DNA of 64,000 nt from Lachnospiraceae bacterium UBA3316 (GCA_002361955.1 DESK01000041.1:1-64000); one strand, 5' to 3'. Positions 16,332-25,072 are shown, counted from the first letter of the stretch. Notes: generated by a model not told the origin, from the sequence alone. Translations and numbers: made by a program.

Positions 16332-18470
16332 TTACATCATCGGCTCCATGGTCAGCGCCGGATGTCCCTTCTCTTCCAGGAAGGCCAGTAAGGTTTCCGG
16401 ATCCTCAGCGATTGTCTCATCACCGATCATATCTACAAAGTTGTCGATTCCGTAAAGCTCTTTTGCTGTAGCGTTCAGTCTGTCTGCCACCTGCTCCTTC
16501 AGATCCTTGGGCATCCATACGATTCTGGCTACGCCGCCCTCGGCTTTCATGAACTTCTTGGAAGCGATGAAATGTTTGCCGTGGCCCATGAAGCCCGGTG
16601 TCTGAACGCCGCCGCCTGTCATGGAAGCCAGCTCCGGGAAGGTCATTCCGATGGGGGTCATGCCTGCGTACTCACGGTTGGCGATACATACACCGTTTGA
16701 CAGAGGCTCAATACCGCAGATACACTCGAAGCATCCGCAGGAGGTCATGGGCTTCTCAATGATGGAGTACAGGGATACGTCTTCCAGAGCACCCTGGGAG
16801 AACTTGCGGACTGCGTCGTTTACATCCTCGTATTCTCCGATTCTCTCATCGATAACCTTTTCCTTTGTGATAACCTGGCAGGGGCCTTCCGGATCAAGCT
16901 GGTGGGTTGCTTTCGCATCCAGCCATGAAACGGCTCCGCACAACCCAAGTCTCTCCGGAGTTACCACACATACGTGGGACGGGGAGAATGCCTGGCACAT
17001 GATGCAGCTGTAGTATACGTCTACGCCTTCGTCTGTCAGAGTCATCAGTCTCTCGTCACGTTTGTCAAACATGGGCATAGCCACTTCGTGACGGATTCTT
17101 GTACACTCTGCGGGATCTGTGTAGATCTTTACCTGGCACTTGTCAACAACGGCTGCGAACTCGCTCTTAACCTTTGCGTACAGAACTTCGCCGATGTGTT
17201 TTGCGCGGAAGCCTGCTGCGTAGGCATCCTTGCTGATACGGATACGGATCATGTCACGCTGTCCGGTATGCATGATACCCTCGATGCAGTTTAAGTAAGA
17301 GTGGAATTTACGCTCAAATACCGGCTCGAAGTCTGCCTGCATGTTTTTGCCGGCTACTTCAACAACGTATGCGATGCTCTGCTTGCTTCCAACAGGCATT
17401 TCATCTACATCCGGTCCGATGAGCTCGATCTTGTGATCCTCGATCTCGCTGGCGTCTTTTGCATGAACCAGCTCACAGCAGTCTACTCTGGAGCCGTCAA
17501 ACTCTACCTGCATATCGCCGCGGCGGATGATCTCGCCCTCAAAAGCAGATGCGAATGCAACAGGAATATCAATATGTGTGATTTTAATCTTAATGTCTCT
17601 TGCTTCCAGAGATGTTGCGTTGAATTTGGAAACATCCTTCTGGACAATCAGGCTCTTCGGTACGCGGAAGGTCTCCTCGTTTGTGATTACAGGGAAGCCA
17701 AGAGCGATGGCACCAGCGCCGCAGGCAACGATCACGTCGTTCAGCGGTGCGAACGCGTTTACGAATGCCGGAACACGCTCCATGGTGTACTTCATCAGAC
17801 CAGCAGCGTCGCCGGGTTTGATGTTACCGAAGATCAGAGCAGCTCTCACAGCTACGGATACTACGTGGATAACGCTTGTAACGTCCTTTCCAAGAGGAAT
17901 CACACGAACGTTTGCGCCTGTCTTGTATCCAAGCTCTTCGCACTGATCGATGATGCCGCCTACCAGCGTTACAAGAATACCCTGTGCCTGGTAGCTCTTT
18001 ACCAGATCCACGCCTTCCTGAGCAGTCGGAGCGGAACCAAGGATAACTGCAACACCGGGGATATCGCCCGTTACAAGGGGAACACCCAGCTCACGGATCA
18101 CGGCATCTCCCAGATGTCCGTAGCACGGAGCCTCATAGGGAACGGCACCGTCCATGTACTTCAGTACTTCGATGAACTCTGCGCACAGAGCAGTCGCGAT
18201 ACCTGACATGAAAGCGTCGTTTAATCTCTTCTCTCTTGTCATCAGGGTCTTTACAACGCCAAGGGCGTTTTTCAGCTCTCCGAGTGTTGCAACTTTTGTT
18301 CCTGTCACGCCGTAGTAGCAAGGCAGGCTGTATGCGGTATCCGGGAAAGCGATCGCTTTATCCTCGCCGTATTTCGCGATGGCGTCGTTGATCGCTCCCT
18401 CTGTCAGGCCATATACGGCATCATTTCCACTAAATACAACATCAAATAATGTCACTGCTAATACCTCCAA
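16332..18470 (-). CDS. acsB: Acetyl-CoA synthase (CODH/ACS alpha subunit) AcsB
   Basis: Builds acetyl-CoA from CO, a methyl group and CoA at the nickel A-cluster. The six expected cysteines are all present: Cys489, 492, 501, 511, 578 and 580. They are offset by exactly 17 from the A-cluster cysteines known in Moorella (506, 509, 518, 528, 595, 597), so no insertions or deletions lie between them. At 712 aa it is the full bacterial form, including the N-terminal domain that docks onto CODH. Read 4 bp after the second cooC. Acts with AcsA as the bifunctional complex in the cytoplasm. Confidence 0.97.
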   Translation of the reverse strand: MEVLAVTLFDVVFSGNDAVYGLTEGAINDAIAKYGEDKAIAFPDTAYSLPCYYGVTGTKVATLGELKNALGVVKTLMTREKRLNDAFMSGIATALCAEFIEVLKYMDGAVPYEAPCYGHLGDAVIRELGVPLVTGDIPGVAVILGSAPTAQEGVDLVKSYQAQGILVTLVGGIIDQCEELGYKTGANVRVIPLGKDVTSVIHVVSVAVRAALIFGNIKPGDAAGLMKYTMERVPAFVNAFAPLNDVIVACGAGAIALGFPVITNEETFRVPKSLIVQKDVSKFNATSLEARDIKIKITHIDIPVAFASAFEGEIIRRGDMQVEFDGSRVDCCELVHAKDASEIEDHKIELIGPDVDEMPVGSKQSIAYVVEVAGKNMQADFEPVFERKFHSYLNCIEGIMHTGQRDMIRIRISKDAYAAGFRAKHIGEVLYAKVKSEFAAVVDKCQVKIYTDPAECTRIRHEVAMPMFDKRDERLMTLTDEGVDVYYSCIMCQAFSPSHVCVVTPERLGLCGAVSWLDAKATHQLDPEGPCQVITKEKVIDERIGEYEDVNDAVRKFSQGALEDVSLYSIIEKPMTSCGCFECICGIEPLSNGVCIANREYAGMTPIGMTFPELASMTGGGVQTPGFMGHGKHFIASKKFMKAEGGVARIVWMPKDLKEQVADRLNATAKELYGIDNFVDMIGDETIAEDPETLLAFLEEKGHPALTMEPMM

Positions 18471-18474
18471 TCAG

Positions 18475-19242
18475 CTATTTGCTTTTATCTATTTTTTCTT
18501 TTATTTTCATAATCTCACTGACGGCATTCTCGCTGAAATCATAGGGCGATTTGCCCTGGCGGTCTGCGTCAATGACATCTTCATTATAATGGATGAACCC
18601 TAAAAAGTCCTCCTCCGGAATGCGGGCACGGATAAATTCTTCGTCTTTTTCATTCCGAACCTTGTTGGCCACTACCCGAACCTGGGTGATGCCAAGATCT
18701 TCGGCCAGCCTTTTTACATTTTTATAGGTCTGGACGCTTCTGGCTCCCGGTTCCACCACTACAACGAACTGATCCATTCCGGCGGTGGTACCACGTCCCA
18801 GATGCTCCAGTCCGGCTTCCATGTCCAGGATCACCACGTCGTTGCTTCGGAGCACCAGATGGTTAATGATGCGCTTCAGCATGACATGCTCCGGGCATAC
18901 ACAGCCGCTTCCCGCAGTGTCCACAGTTCCAAGCACCAGCAATTTTACACCATTGCAGGTTTTGGAGTAGGTGTCAGGAATGTCATCCACCTTAGGATTG
19001 ATTTTGTAAAATTTGTTGTCGTCGTTGGCGCCAGTGCGTTCCTGTACCAGCTTGCGCATCTTGGTGATCGGCACGATAGAATCCAGAAGATCCTCCGGGA
19101 ATCCCAGGGCCAACCCCAGATTTGCGTCCGGATCCACGTCAGCCGCTAAAACATTTTTTCCTTCTGCGGCATACAGCCTTGCAAGTGTGGCGGCAAAGGT
19201 GGTTTTTCCCACACCGCCCTTACCGGTTACAGCAATTTTCAT
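18475..19242 (-). CDS. cooC: CooC-type nickel-insertion ATPase (copy next to acsB)
   Basis: P-loop ATPase that loads nickel into CODH/ACS. The deviant Walker A GKGGVGKTT is at residues 8-16. The CxC metal-binding pair that bridges the CooC dimer is present as Cys114 and Cys116. Length 255 aa, standard. Lies between acsA and acsB, 4 bp before acsB. By position it may be the AcsF-like form specialised for the ACS A-cluster; that assignment needs phylogeny and is inference. Confidence 0.92.
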   Translation of the reverse strand: MKIAVTGKGGVGKTTFAATLARLYAAEGKNVLAADVDPDANLGLALGFPEDLLDSIVPITKMRKLVQERTGANDDNKFYKINPKVDDIPDTYSKTCNGVKLLVLGTVDTAGSGCVCPEHVMLKRIINHLVLRSNDVVILDMEAGLEHLGRGTTAGMDQFVVVVEPGARSVQTYKNVKRLAEDLGITQVRVVANKVRNEKDEEFIRARIPEEDFLGFIHYNEDVIDADRQGKSPYDFSENAVSEIMKIKEKIDKSK

Positions 19243-19272
19243 AGTGTGTCATCCTTTTCTGCATTTACTTTC

Positions 19273-19341
19273 GGCGGCAGGGCCGCATCCGGGCGGCTGC
19301 CTGCTGCCGTGATAACCGGGGAAACACGTTCCATGTGTTTC
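19273..19341 (-). other. Hairpins between acsA and cooC
   Basis: A GC-rich imperfect stem (GGCGGCAGGGCCGC with its partner, about 19273-19309) and a short GAAACAC/GTGTTTC hairpin (19321-19341) fill the 110-bp spacer. No U-tract. Confidence 0.4.
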
Positions 19342-19353
19342 GCGGGGTTTGTA

Positions 19354-21246
19354 TTAGATACCAAGAGCCGCTCTCTTCTCTTCGATTCTTTCGATCATGG
19401 CATCCCCTAATTTGTCAATATCTTTCTCAACGGTGTAAGCAGCCTCTACCCAGTCTCTGATGCCGCCTGTCAGGAGCTCAGCCACCTCGGAGGAACCGGA
19501 TACATAGGGATCTACGCCGAGGAAGGTGTCAAGACCTGTAGCTACTACGTAGTTTCCGATGGATACAGCCTTCTCAGACATCCACTCAGGCGCGCAGCCT
19601 ACAACCGGAAGCTGGGAAATATTCAGGCCGGAATCCTTTGACAGCTCTGCAACCAGAACCATCATACGGGAGATATCAACACAGGAACCCATGTGGAGTA
19701 CAGGAGGAATATCAGCCAGCTCACATACTCTCTTTAAGCCTGCGCCGCAAAGCTCTCTTGCTTCCTTGTCCATAAGTCCTGCCTTGGCAGCAGCCTGAGC
19801 GGAACATCCGGACGCAACGATAATGATATCGTTGGCGATCAGCTTCTTCATCAGTTCGATGTGAGCCAGGTCAGGACGAACCCTCGGGTTGTTACATCCT
19901 ACCATAGCTACCGCGCCGCGGATAACGCCGGAAGTAATACACTCGATGAGGGGTTTTGTGGTTCCTGTCTCATCTACCTGTGAATTGGTAACGCCGTCCA
20001 GGGTCTTTACGATAGCCTCTACGGAATATCCCACAGTAGCCTTCTGTTTCATATCCGGAATATATACAAGCTCCGGTTTTCTGTTTACGAAGTTGTCGAT
20101 GGCCATTTTAACGATGGCTTTCGCGTTTTCATCAGCCGTCTCAGCGTTGAAGCGGATGTACTCGGAATCCGGCATCTGCGCGATGGGTGATGTGGTAACG
20201 AATTTTGTATGGAAGCATTTGCTTAAGGGGCCAAGTGCCGGGAAGATACACTGTACATCCACGACAATTGCCTCGCAGGCACCTGTCAGGACTACGTTCT
20301 CCTGCTGCAGAAAGTTTCCTGCCATGGGAATTCCGCGGCGCATAGCTACTTCGTTTGAAGTACAGCAGACACCGGATACGGTGATTCCCTTTGCTCCCTT
20401 GGATTTTGCGTAGGCGATCATCTCAGGATCATCTGCGTACTCACAGATCATCTCGGAAAGTGAAGGATCATGTCCGTGAACCACGATATTTACATTATCC
20501 TTTTCCATAACGCCCAGGTTCGCCTCTGTCTCGATGGGCTTCGGTGTTCCAAACAATACATCGGAAAATTCTGTGCCGGCCATGGAACCGCCCCAGCCGT
20601 CTGCCAGACCAGCACGTAAGGACTGTCTGATCAGCGCTTCGGGTTTCGAAGAGCATCCCATATGAGTCATATGCAAGGAGCTTGCAACCTCACGGTCGAT
20701 GGCACGGGGAGCGATCTCCTCTCTCTGCCACAGCTCCTGGGTGTGTTCAGGCGCTCTCTTGATGAAATTCTGGTTGCCGAATACTTTACCGTACTCGCCA
20801 AGTCCCAGAAGAGCAACCTCATGGGCCAGATCATAGATATCTTTTCCTTCTGTCTCCACGCCCCACTCTTTCGCGATGCGGAGCAGTTTCTCAGGATCTT
20901 TTACCTTGTACGGGCCTTCCGGCTTTGCGCAATATAAAGTATGGCAAATCTCACGTCCATGATCAGAATGTGTGGCAGCTCCGCCAGCCGTGAATTTCAG
21001 GTAGTTTCTTGCTACGATGCCATGTACGTCACAGCCGCAGATTCCTCTCGGAGCCTTCGGTGTGATGCGGCAGGGTCCCATAGAACAGATTCTGCAGCAG
21101 ACACCCTGCTCACCGAATTTACAGTGAGGTGTCTGGTTCGCAACTCTGTACTGCCATGCGTCTGCGCCAACCTTTTTTCCGGTTTCCAACAGTCTCGCGG
21201 TAGCCGCCTCAAATTCTTCTACCGATGTTAATTTAAAGTTTCCCAT
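19354..21246 (-). CDS. acsA: Anaerobic Ni-CO dehydrogenase catalytic subunit AcsA (CooS family)
   Basis: Interconverts CO2 and CO at the Ni-Fe-S C-cluster and feeds CO to AcsB. The N-terminal cluster region shows CKFGEQGVCCRICSMGPC and GICGCD (residues 43-75), covering the B- and D-clusters. The conserved GVCCTSNE, GCSAQAAAKAG and GSCVDISRM segments fit the CooS hybrid-cluster fold. 630 aa is the usual length. It lies between two cooC genes in the operon and is the beta subunit of the CODH/ACS complex. Confidence 0.96.
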   Translation of the reverse strand: MGNFKLTSVEEFEAATARLLETGKKVGADAWQYRVANQTPHCKFGEQGVCCRICSMGPCRITPKAPRGICGCDVHGIVARNYLKFTAGGAATHSDHGREICHTLYCAKPEGPYKVKDPEKLLRIAKEWGVETEGKDIYDLAHEVALLGLGEYGKVFGNQNFIKRAPEHTQELWQREEIAPRAIDREVASSLHMTHMGCSSKPEALIRQSLRAGLADGWGGSMAGTEFSDVLFGTPKPIETEANLGVMEKDNVNIVVHGHDPSLSEMICEYADDPEMIAYAKSKGAKGITVSGVCCTSNEVAMRRGIPMAGNFLQQENVVLTGACEAIVVDVQCIFPALGPLSKCFHTKFVTTSPIAQMPDSEYIRFNAETADENAKAIVKMAIDNFVNRKPELVYIPDMKQKATVGYSVEAIVKTLDGVTNSQVDETGTTKPLIECITSGVIRGAVAMVGCNNPRVRPDLAHIELMKKLIANDIIIVASGCSAQAAAKAGLMDKEARELCGAGLKRVCELADIPPVLHMGSCVDISRMMVLVAELSKDSGLNISQLPVVGCAPEWMSEKAVSIGNYVVATGLDTFLGVDPYVSGSSEVAELLTGGIRDWVEAAYTVEKDIDKLGDAMIERIEEKRAALGI

Positions 21247-21289
21247 TTTAGACCTCCTTCAAAATTGGGTATTACGCTTTGGGCGGTTT

Positions 21290-21354
21290 TATCCCATCCG
21301 CCCCCATGGGATATTCTATTTCTTTTTAATCCCCCTGCAAAAACAAGGGGGATT
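21290..21354 (-). other. Two hairpins between cooC and acsA
   Basis: TATCCCAT/ATGGGATA (21290-21313) and AATCCCCCT/AGGGGGATT (21328-21354), both perfect. The minus-strand flank is A-rich rather than U-rich, so these are not standard terminators. Confidence 0.45.
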
Positions 21355-21364
21355 GAAAGCAATT

Positions 21365-22135
21365 TTACTTCAGAAGACCGTCCAGGATCGCATAAAGCGC
21401 TTTCCTTACAGGTGATGTCTCCGGCAGCTCTGCAGTAGGCCTGCCGTCACAGTCAAATTCATAGACATCCGTATCCTGGGGAATCACGCCGAGCAGGTGA
21501 AGTCCCTGCTTCTCGATCTCATCTTTGGTGCCTTCATTTAATTTGCCGTCAGGCGCACGATTTACAATCAGCCCGATAGATTCCGGCTTCATCTCGCATT
21601 CCTTGATCAGCTCTGCAATGCGTCCCACTGCCTGGACGCCCCTTCTGGAACAATCGCTGACAAGGATAAAGGTATCTACCTTCGGAAGAATTCCACGGCT
21701 GATGTGTTCCATGCCGGCCTCATTGTCCACTACGATATAGGGATAGTTTGGTGTAAGTCTGGCAAGCTGTGTCTGCAGAAGACCGTTTACAAAGCAGTAA
21801 CAGCCTTTTCCCTGAGAACGTCCCATCACCAGAAGGTCATAGTCATCCTCCTCCGTCAGACAACGGTTAAACATGAATTCCATATAGTCAGCTTTTGTCA
21901 TTCCTGCGGGAATGGGGTTTTCCTTGCTCATCTCCGCCTTGCTGACTTCTTCCCTGATTTCACCTAAAGTCATCTCCACATCTGTTCCGAGAACTTCATT
22001 CAGGTTTGAATTTGCATCCGCATCTACCGCCAGAATCGGGGTTTTGCCCTTCTTCGCCAGATAATCAATCATCAGACCGCAAAGCGTGGTCTTTCCGACT
22101 CCTCCTTTTCCCGCTACAGCTATTACGTGTGCCAT
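21365..22135 (-). CDS. cooC: CooC-type nickel-insertion ATPase (promoter-proximal copy)
   Basis: CODH maturation ATPase. Deviant Walker A GKGGVGKTT at residues 9-17 and the CxC dimer metal site at Cys112 and Cys114, the same numbering as characterised CooC1. 256 aa. It is followed by the CODH gene and preceded by cooT, forming a nickel-handling module at the front of the operon. It is clearly a divergent paralogue of the 18475-19242 gene, not a recent duplicate. Confidence 0.93.
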   Translation of the reverse strand: MAHVIAVAGKGGVGKTTLCGLMIDYLAKKGKTPILAVDADANSNLNEVLGTDVEMTLGEIREEVSKAEMSKENPIPAGMTKADYMEFMFNRCLTEEDDYDLLVMGRSQGKGCYCFVNGLLQTQLARLTPNYPYIVVDNEAGMEHISRGILPKVDTFILVSDCSRRGVQAVGRIAELIKECEMKPESIGLIVNRAPDGKLNEGTKDEIEKQGLHLLGVIPQDTDVYEFDCDGRPTAELPETSPVRKALYAILDGLLK

Positions 22136-22163
22136 TCACTGCCTCCTAAAACAAAATAATAAA

Positions 22164-22358
22164 TTATTCTTCTACACAGTTGATCACAACGGTGCTTCCG
22201 GCAAGATCCACGGATTTGATCGTTCCCTGAACAGTCCTCGTCTCGCCCATCACGTCTGTCAGCGTGATCGTAGTTCCGTCTACCTCAAGCATACTTACAT
22301 ACTGTAAAAGAATGCTGTCAGGTTCCTGCTTCGTATTATATACGGTAGCTAAACACAT
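22164..22358 (-). CDS. cooT: CooT family nickel-binding protein
   Basis: A 64-aa beta-rich protein beginning MCLATVY. Cys2, the nickel ligand of characterised CooT, is present. The remainder (VDGTTITLTDVMGETRTVQG) fits the small SH3-like CooT/DUF2097-type fold. It probably carries or delivers nickel for CODH maturation. Located between the His-rich protein and cooC with short spacers. Confidence 0.85.
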   Translation of the reverse strand: MCLATVYNTKQEPDSILLQYVSMLEVDGTTITLTDVMGETRTVQGTIKSVDLAGSTVVINCVEE

Positions 22359-22376
22359 AGGTCATTCCTCCTGCTG

Positions 22377-22796
22377 TCACTGATGTAACATGGAGAGCGC
22401 CAGATTCAGATACATATTTCCTTTCTGGAACTCGTCTACTGCTTTACGGATCTGCTCTGCGGCTTTTTCCATACCTTCACTGCTAAGTTTTGCTGCCATC
22501 TGGTCAAGTTCTGCCGCATGGCTCTGATTGTGCTGGTACATATAGGTCAGAAGGGCCGCGTTTTTAGCTGCCGGATCCTCCTGGCCGCATCCCTGGCATT
22601 CGCCACAGGATTCTTTCCCGCAGGAAGCGTCCTCTCCGTGTGTATGCTCATGGTTGTGGTCATCCTCATGTCCGTGTGCATGGCTGTGGGCGTGGCTGTG
22701 GGCGTGTGTATGTGTAACCCCATCATGCGTATGGGTATGAACATGGTCATGGGTGTGCGGACACAAATTTCCATTTTCATCTTTTATTAAATGCAT
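22377..22796 (-). CDS. His-rich putative metal (nickel) storage/chaperone protein
   Basis: First gene of the acs operon. I start it at the ATG of MHLIKDENGNL (139 aa), 10 nt after AGGAGG; an ATG seven codons upstream lies before the SD. Residues 1-55 hold about 19 histidines in HxH repeats, followed by a Cys cluster (CGKESCGECQGC). The C-terminal half (about 78-139) is an amphipathic helical region without His, possibly a dimerising or docking domain. The composition recalls nickel chaperones such as the HypB His-stretch or Hpn proteins. Function is inferred from composition and from its neighbours cooT and cooC. Confidence 0.75.
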   Translation of the reverse strand: MHLIKDENGNLCPHTHDHVHTHTHDGVTHTHAHSHAHSHAHGHEDDHNHEHTHGEDASCGKESCGECQGCGQEDPAAKNAALLTYMYQHNQSHAAELDQMAAKLSSEGMEKAAEQIRKAVDEFQKGNMYLNLALSMLHQ

Positions 22797-22927
22797 GGGT
22801 TCCCTACCTCCTTTCATCCATCTTCGCGGAAACTGCAGCTGGCATAGCCGCCAAAAAGAACAGTTTGCTGTGCGATAATGTTAATTTTTTGACATAGGGC
22901 AGACGTAGCCCCCACCCATATAAGCAT
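22797..22927 (-). other. 125-nt leader of the acs operon, no recognised element
   Basis: Between the predicted start near 22921 and the first gene lies a leader with only small hairpins (GGGC/GCCC near 22895-22910 and TGGC/GCCA near 22835-22850). I see no known riboswitch in it. From 23002 to 23075 I see nothing further. Confidence 0.3.
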
Positions 22928-22956
22928 ATTATAGCACATAAAGTATTCATTCTCAA
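22928..22956 (-). promoter_or_regulatory. acs operon promoter
   Basis: Minus-strand TTGAGA (22951-22956), 17-bp spacer ending in TGC (extended -10), TATAAT (22928-22933). It is the strongest promoter seen upstream of any gene in this half of the window. Confidence 0.8.
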
Positions 22957-22979
22957 CAATTCTGCATGTATTTTTTTCG

Positions 22980-23001
22980 ATAATTTGACAATATTCGACA
23001 A
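22980..23001 (-). promoter_or_regulatory. Direct TTGTC(A/G)AA repeats upstream of the acs promoter
   Basis: On the minus strand TTGTCGAA and TTGTCAAATTAT lie about 24 bp upstream of the -35 box. They match the pair at 8003-8023 upstream of hydCBA almost base for base, with one extra base between the units. Confidence 0.4.
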
Positions 23002-23075
23002 CTTATAGGGGCAAATGCAGGGCAGGATGCCTGTATCCGGGGTATCAGGTATGCAAAGCGGTCACTCCTGCAGAC

Positions 23076-23130
23076 AAACAGGCTGTATAAGATGTTTCTC
23101 TTTTGCAGAAAGATCTTATACAGCCTGTTT
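23076..23130 (-). terminator. Long hairpin after the ABC importer operon
   Basis: AAACAGGCTGTATAAGAT (23076-23093) pairs perfectly over 18 bp with 23113-23130. The T6 run is on the plus side; the minus side has only TTTGT. As the nearest gene end is on the minus strand, it is probably the importer's terminator acting in both directions. Confidence 0.55.
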
Positions 23131-23192
23131 TTTATAGATGATTCCTAATTGTCCGGGTATCGGAACGGCTGCGGTGGCTCCGTTCTCAAGCC

Positions 23193-23990
23193 TTAATTTG
23201 TGAGCATCATCCTGTCATTTGCGAATTCCCCTCCGCTTACCTGGCCGAATTTTGCGAGCAGGTCGGATACCTGGAGGTTTTTCTTCTCTTCGCCCGATAC
23301 ATCGTAAATGATACGTCCCTCATACATCATCACCAGACGGTTGCCGTGGGCAATGGCGTCCTTCATGTTGTGGGTGATCATAATGGTCGTCAGGTTATCC
23401 TTTTCCACAATCCTGTCTGTGGCGTCCAGTACCTTGGCGGCAGTTTTCGGATCCAAAGCTGCCGTGTGCTCATCCAGAAGGAGAACCTTCGGTTTCTTCA
23501 GGGTAGCCATCAGAAGGGTCAGCGCCTGCCGCTGGCCGCCGGAAAGAAGCCCCACCTTGGCTGTCAGGCGCTCCTCCAGGCCGAGGCCCAGAATCTTCAG
23601 CCGTTCTTTGTACATTTCCCGTTCGTCATGGGTGATGCCGCTGCGAAGCCCACGTTTAGCGCCCCTCCTGGAAGCGAGGGCAAGGTTTTCCTCGATCATC
23701 ATGCCTGCGGCCGTACCCATCATGGGATCCTGGAATACGCGGCCCAGGTAGCGCGCTCTTTTGTGTTCCGGAAGCTTTGTCACATTCACATCGTCAATGT
23801 AAATGCTGCCTTCGTCTATGGGCCAGACTCCGGCGATGGCGTTCAGCATCGTGGATTTTCCGGCTCCGTTTCCGCCGATGACCGTCACGAAATCTCCTTC
23901 ATTTAACGTCAGCTCCACTCCGCGGAGAGCAGCTTTCTCGTTGATGGTTCCGGCGTTGAATGTCTTTTTTACACCTGATATCTTAAGCAT
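23193..23990 (-). CDS. ABC transporter ATP-binding protein
   Basis: ATPase of an importer whose permease and substrate-binding protein lie upstream. Walker A GGNGAGKST (residues 38-46), signature LSGGQRQ near 148 and Walker B VLLLDEHTAALDP near 169 are intact. The 265-aa subunit resembles the ATPases paired with ABC_sub_bind (tryptophan/tyrosine-type) systems. Its start overlaps the permease stop by 8 bp, indicating coupling. Confidence 0.92.
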   Translation of the reverse strand: MLKISGVKKTFNAGTINEKAALRGVELTLNEGDFVTVIGGNGAGKSTMLNAIAGVWPIDEGSIYIDDVNVTKLPEHKRARYLGRVFQDPMMGTAAGMMIEENLALASRRGAKRGLRSGITHDEREMYKERLKILGLGLEERLTAKVGLLSGGQRQALTLLMATLKKPKVLLLDEHTAALDPKTAAKVLDATDRIVEKDNLTTIMITHNMKDAIAHGNRLVMMYEGRIIYDVSGEEKKNLQVSDLLAKFGQVSGGEFANDRMMLTN

Positions 23991-24912
23991 TTGCAGCCCC
24001 TCCTTTTTTAAAGCCTTTTGTGAAATATTTTCCTTTCAAGTAAGGGATCGCAAGGAATACTGCCACGACAAGGGCTGACAGCAGTTTTAAGTCATTGGAA
24101 TTCAGACCCAGCCAAAGGACGATCTGAAGCACCAGGTAATATACGATGGCGCCCAGAGCCACGGAGCACAGACGGAAAGCGAAATTTCCGTGGATCTTTC
24201 CGAAAATAACCTGTCCGATGATTACGGCAGCCAGGCCGATTACGATGGCTCCCCGTCCCATATTTACATCAGCGAAGCCCTGGTATTGGGCGTAAAGGCC
24301 GCTGGCCAGAGCCACGATGCCGTTTGAGAGCATCAGTCCGATAATCTTGCACATATTTGTGTTGATTCCCTGGGCCCTTGACATATTTTGGTTGGAGCCT
24401 GTGGCGCGGATGGCGCAGCCCAGCTCCGTGCCGAAGAACCAGTACAGGAGGGCAACGATGACAAAGATAAAAATCAATGTTACAAAGATACTGTTCTTGT
24501 AAAAGGGAACATCCTTGATATAGCGCAGGGATACCAGCAGATTATATTTGTCTACGCTCACTGCCTGATTGGACTTGCCCAGCATGATCCGCAGGTTGAT
24601 GGAATACAGGCCCAGCTGCGTAAGAATTCCTGCCAGGATTGCCGGAATGCCCATGGCTGTGTGGAAGATCCCTGTCACCAGCCCTGCCAGCATTCCCGCA
24701 AGGAATGCGCAAAGAAGGGACACTCCCACAGAATGGCCGTTCATCATCATCATGATGCAGACGGCTCCGCCTGTACACATAGTTCCGTCTACCGTCAGAT
24801 CCGCCAGATCCAGGATGCGGTAGGTAATGTAGACCCCGATCGCCATGATTCCCCAGATCAGGCCCTGGGCGCAGGCTCCCGGCATCGCATTCAGCAATGT
24901 CATAATGTTCAC
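23983..24912 (-). CDS. ABC transporter permease
   Basis: 309-aa integral membrane subunit with about eight hydrophobic segments and the branched-chain/ribose-type permease sequence TYRILDLADLTVDGTMCTGG near residue 29. Works with the ATPase downstream and the lipoprotein receptor upstream. The C-terminus is basic (KGKYFTKGFKKG). A strong terminator lies between the receptor gene and this start, so this gene and the ATPase are probably expressed below the receptor level. Confidence 0.9.
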   Translation of the reverse strand: MNIMTLLNAMPGACAQGLIWGIMAIGVYITYRILDLADLTVDGTMCTGGAVCIMMMMNGHSVGVSLLCAFLAGMLAGLVTGIFHTAMGIPAILAGILTQLGLYSINLRIMLGKSNQAVSVDKYNLLVSLRYIKDVPFYKNSIFVTLIFIFVIVALLYWFFGTELGCAIRATGSNQNMSRAQGINTNMCKIIGLMLSNGIVALASGLYAQYQGFADVNMGRGAIVIGLAAVIIGQVIFGKIHGNFAFRLCSVALGAIVYYLVLQIVLWLGLNSNDLKLLSALVVAVFLAIPYLKGKYFTKGFKKGGAANA

Positions 24913-25023
24913 GTTTATCTCCTCCTAAACTTTAAGTGATCCAATGATTTGAGGCCGCCAGAAGCGGCAAAGATAAAATTAATTATATTAGAAACCGGCC
25001 GGACTTGCAAGAGCAAGTTGCGT

Positions 25024-25059
25024 AAAAAAGCTGCCGCAGAGGGAATTCTGCGGCAGCTT
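25024..25059 (-). terminator. Terminator inside the ABC importer operon
   Basis: AAGCTGCCGCAGA (25028-25040) and TCTGCGGCAGCTT (25047-25059) form a perfect 13-bp stem with a 6-nt loop and a T6 run on the minus side. It separates the receptor gene from the permease gene. Confidence 0.85.
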
Positions 25060-25072
25060 GGATGGTACTCTC

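Noticed and set aside
22547..22790. Long hydrophobic and Met/Thr-rich ORFs overlapping the His-rich gene
   Set aside because: Shadow frames produced by the CAY-repeat codons of the His-rich protein on the opposite or shifted frame.
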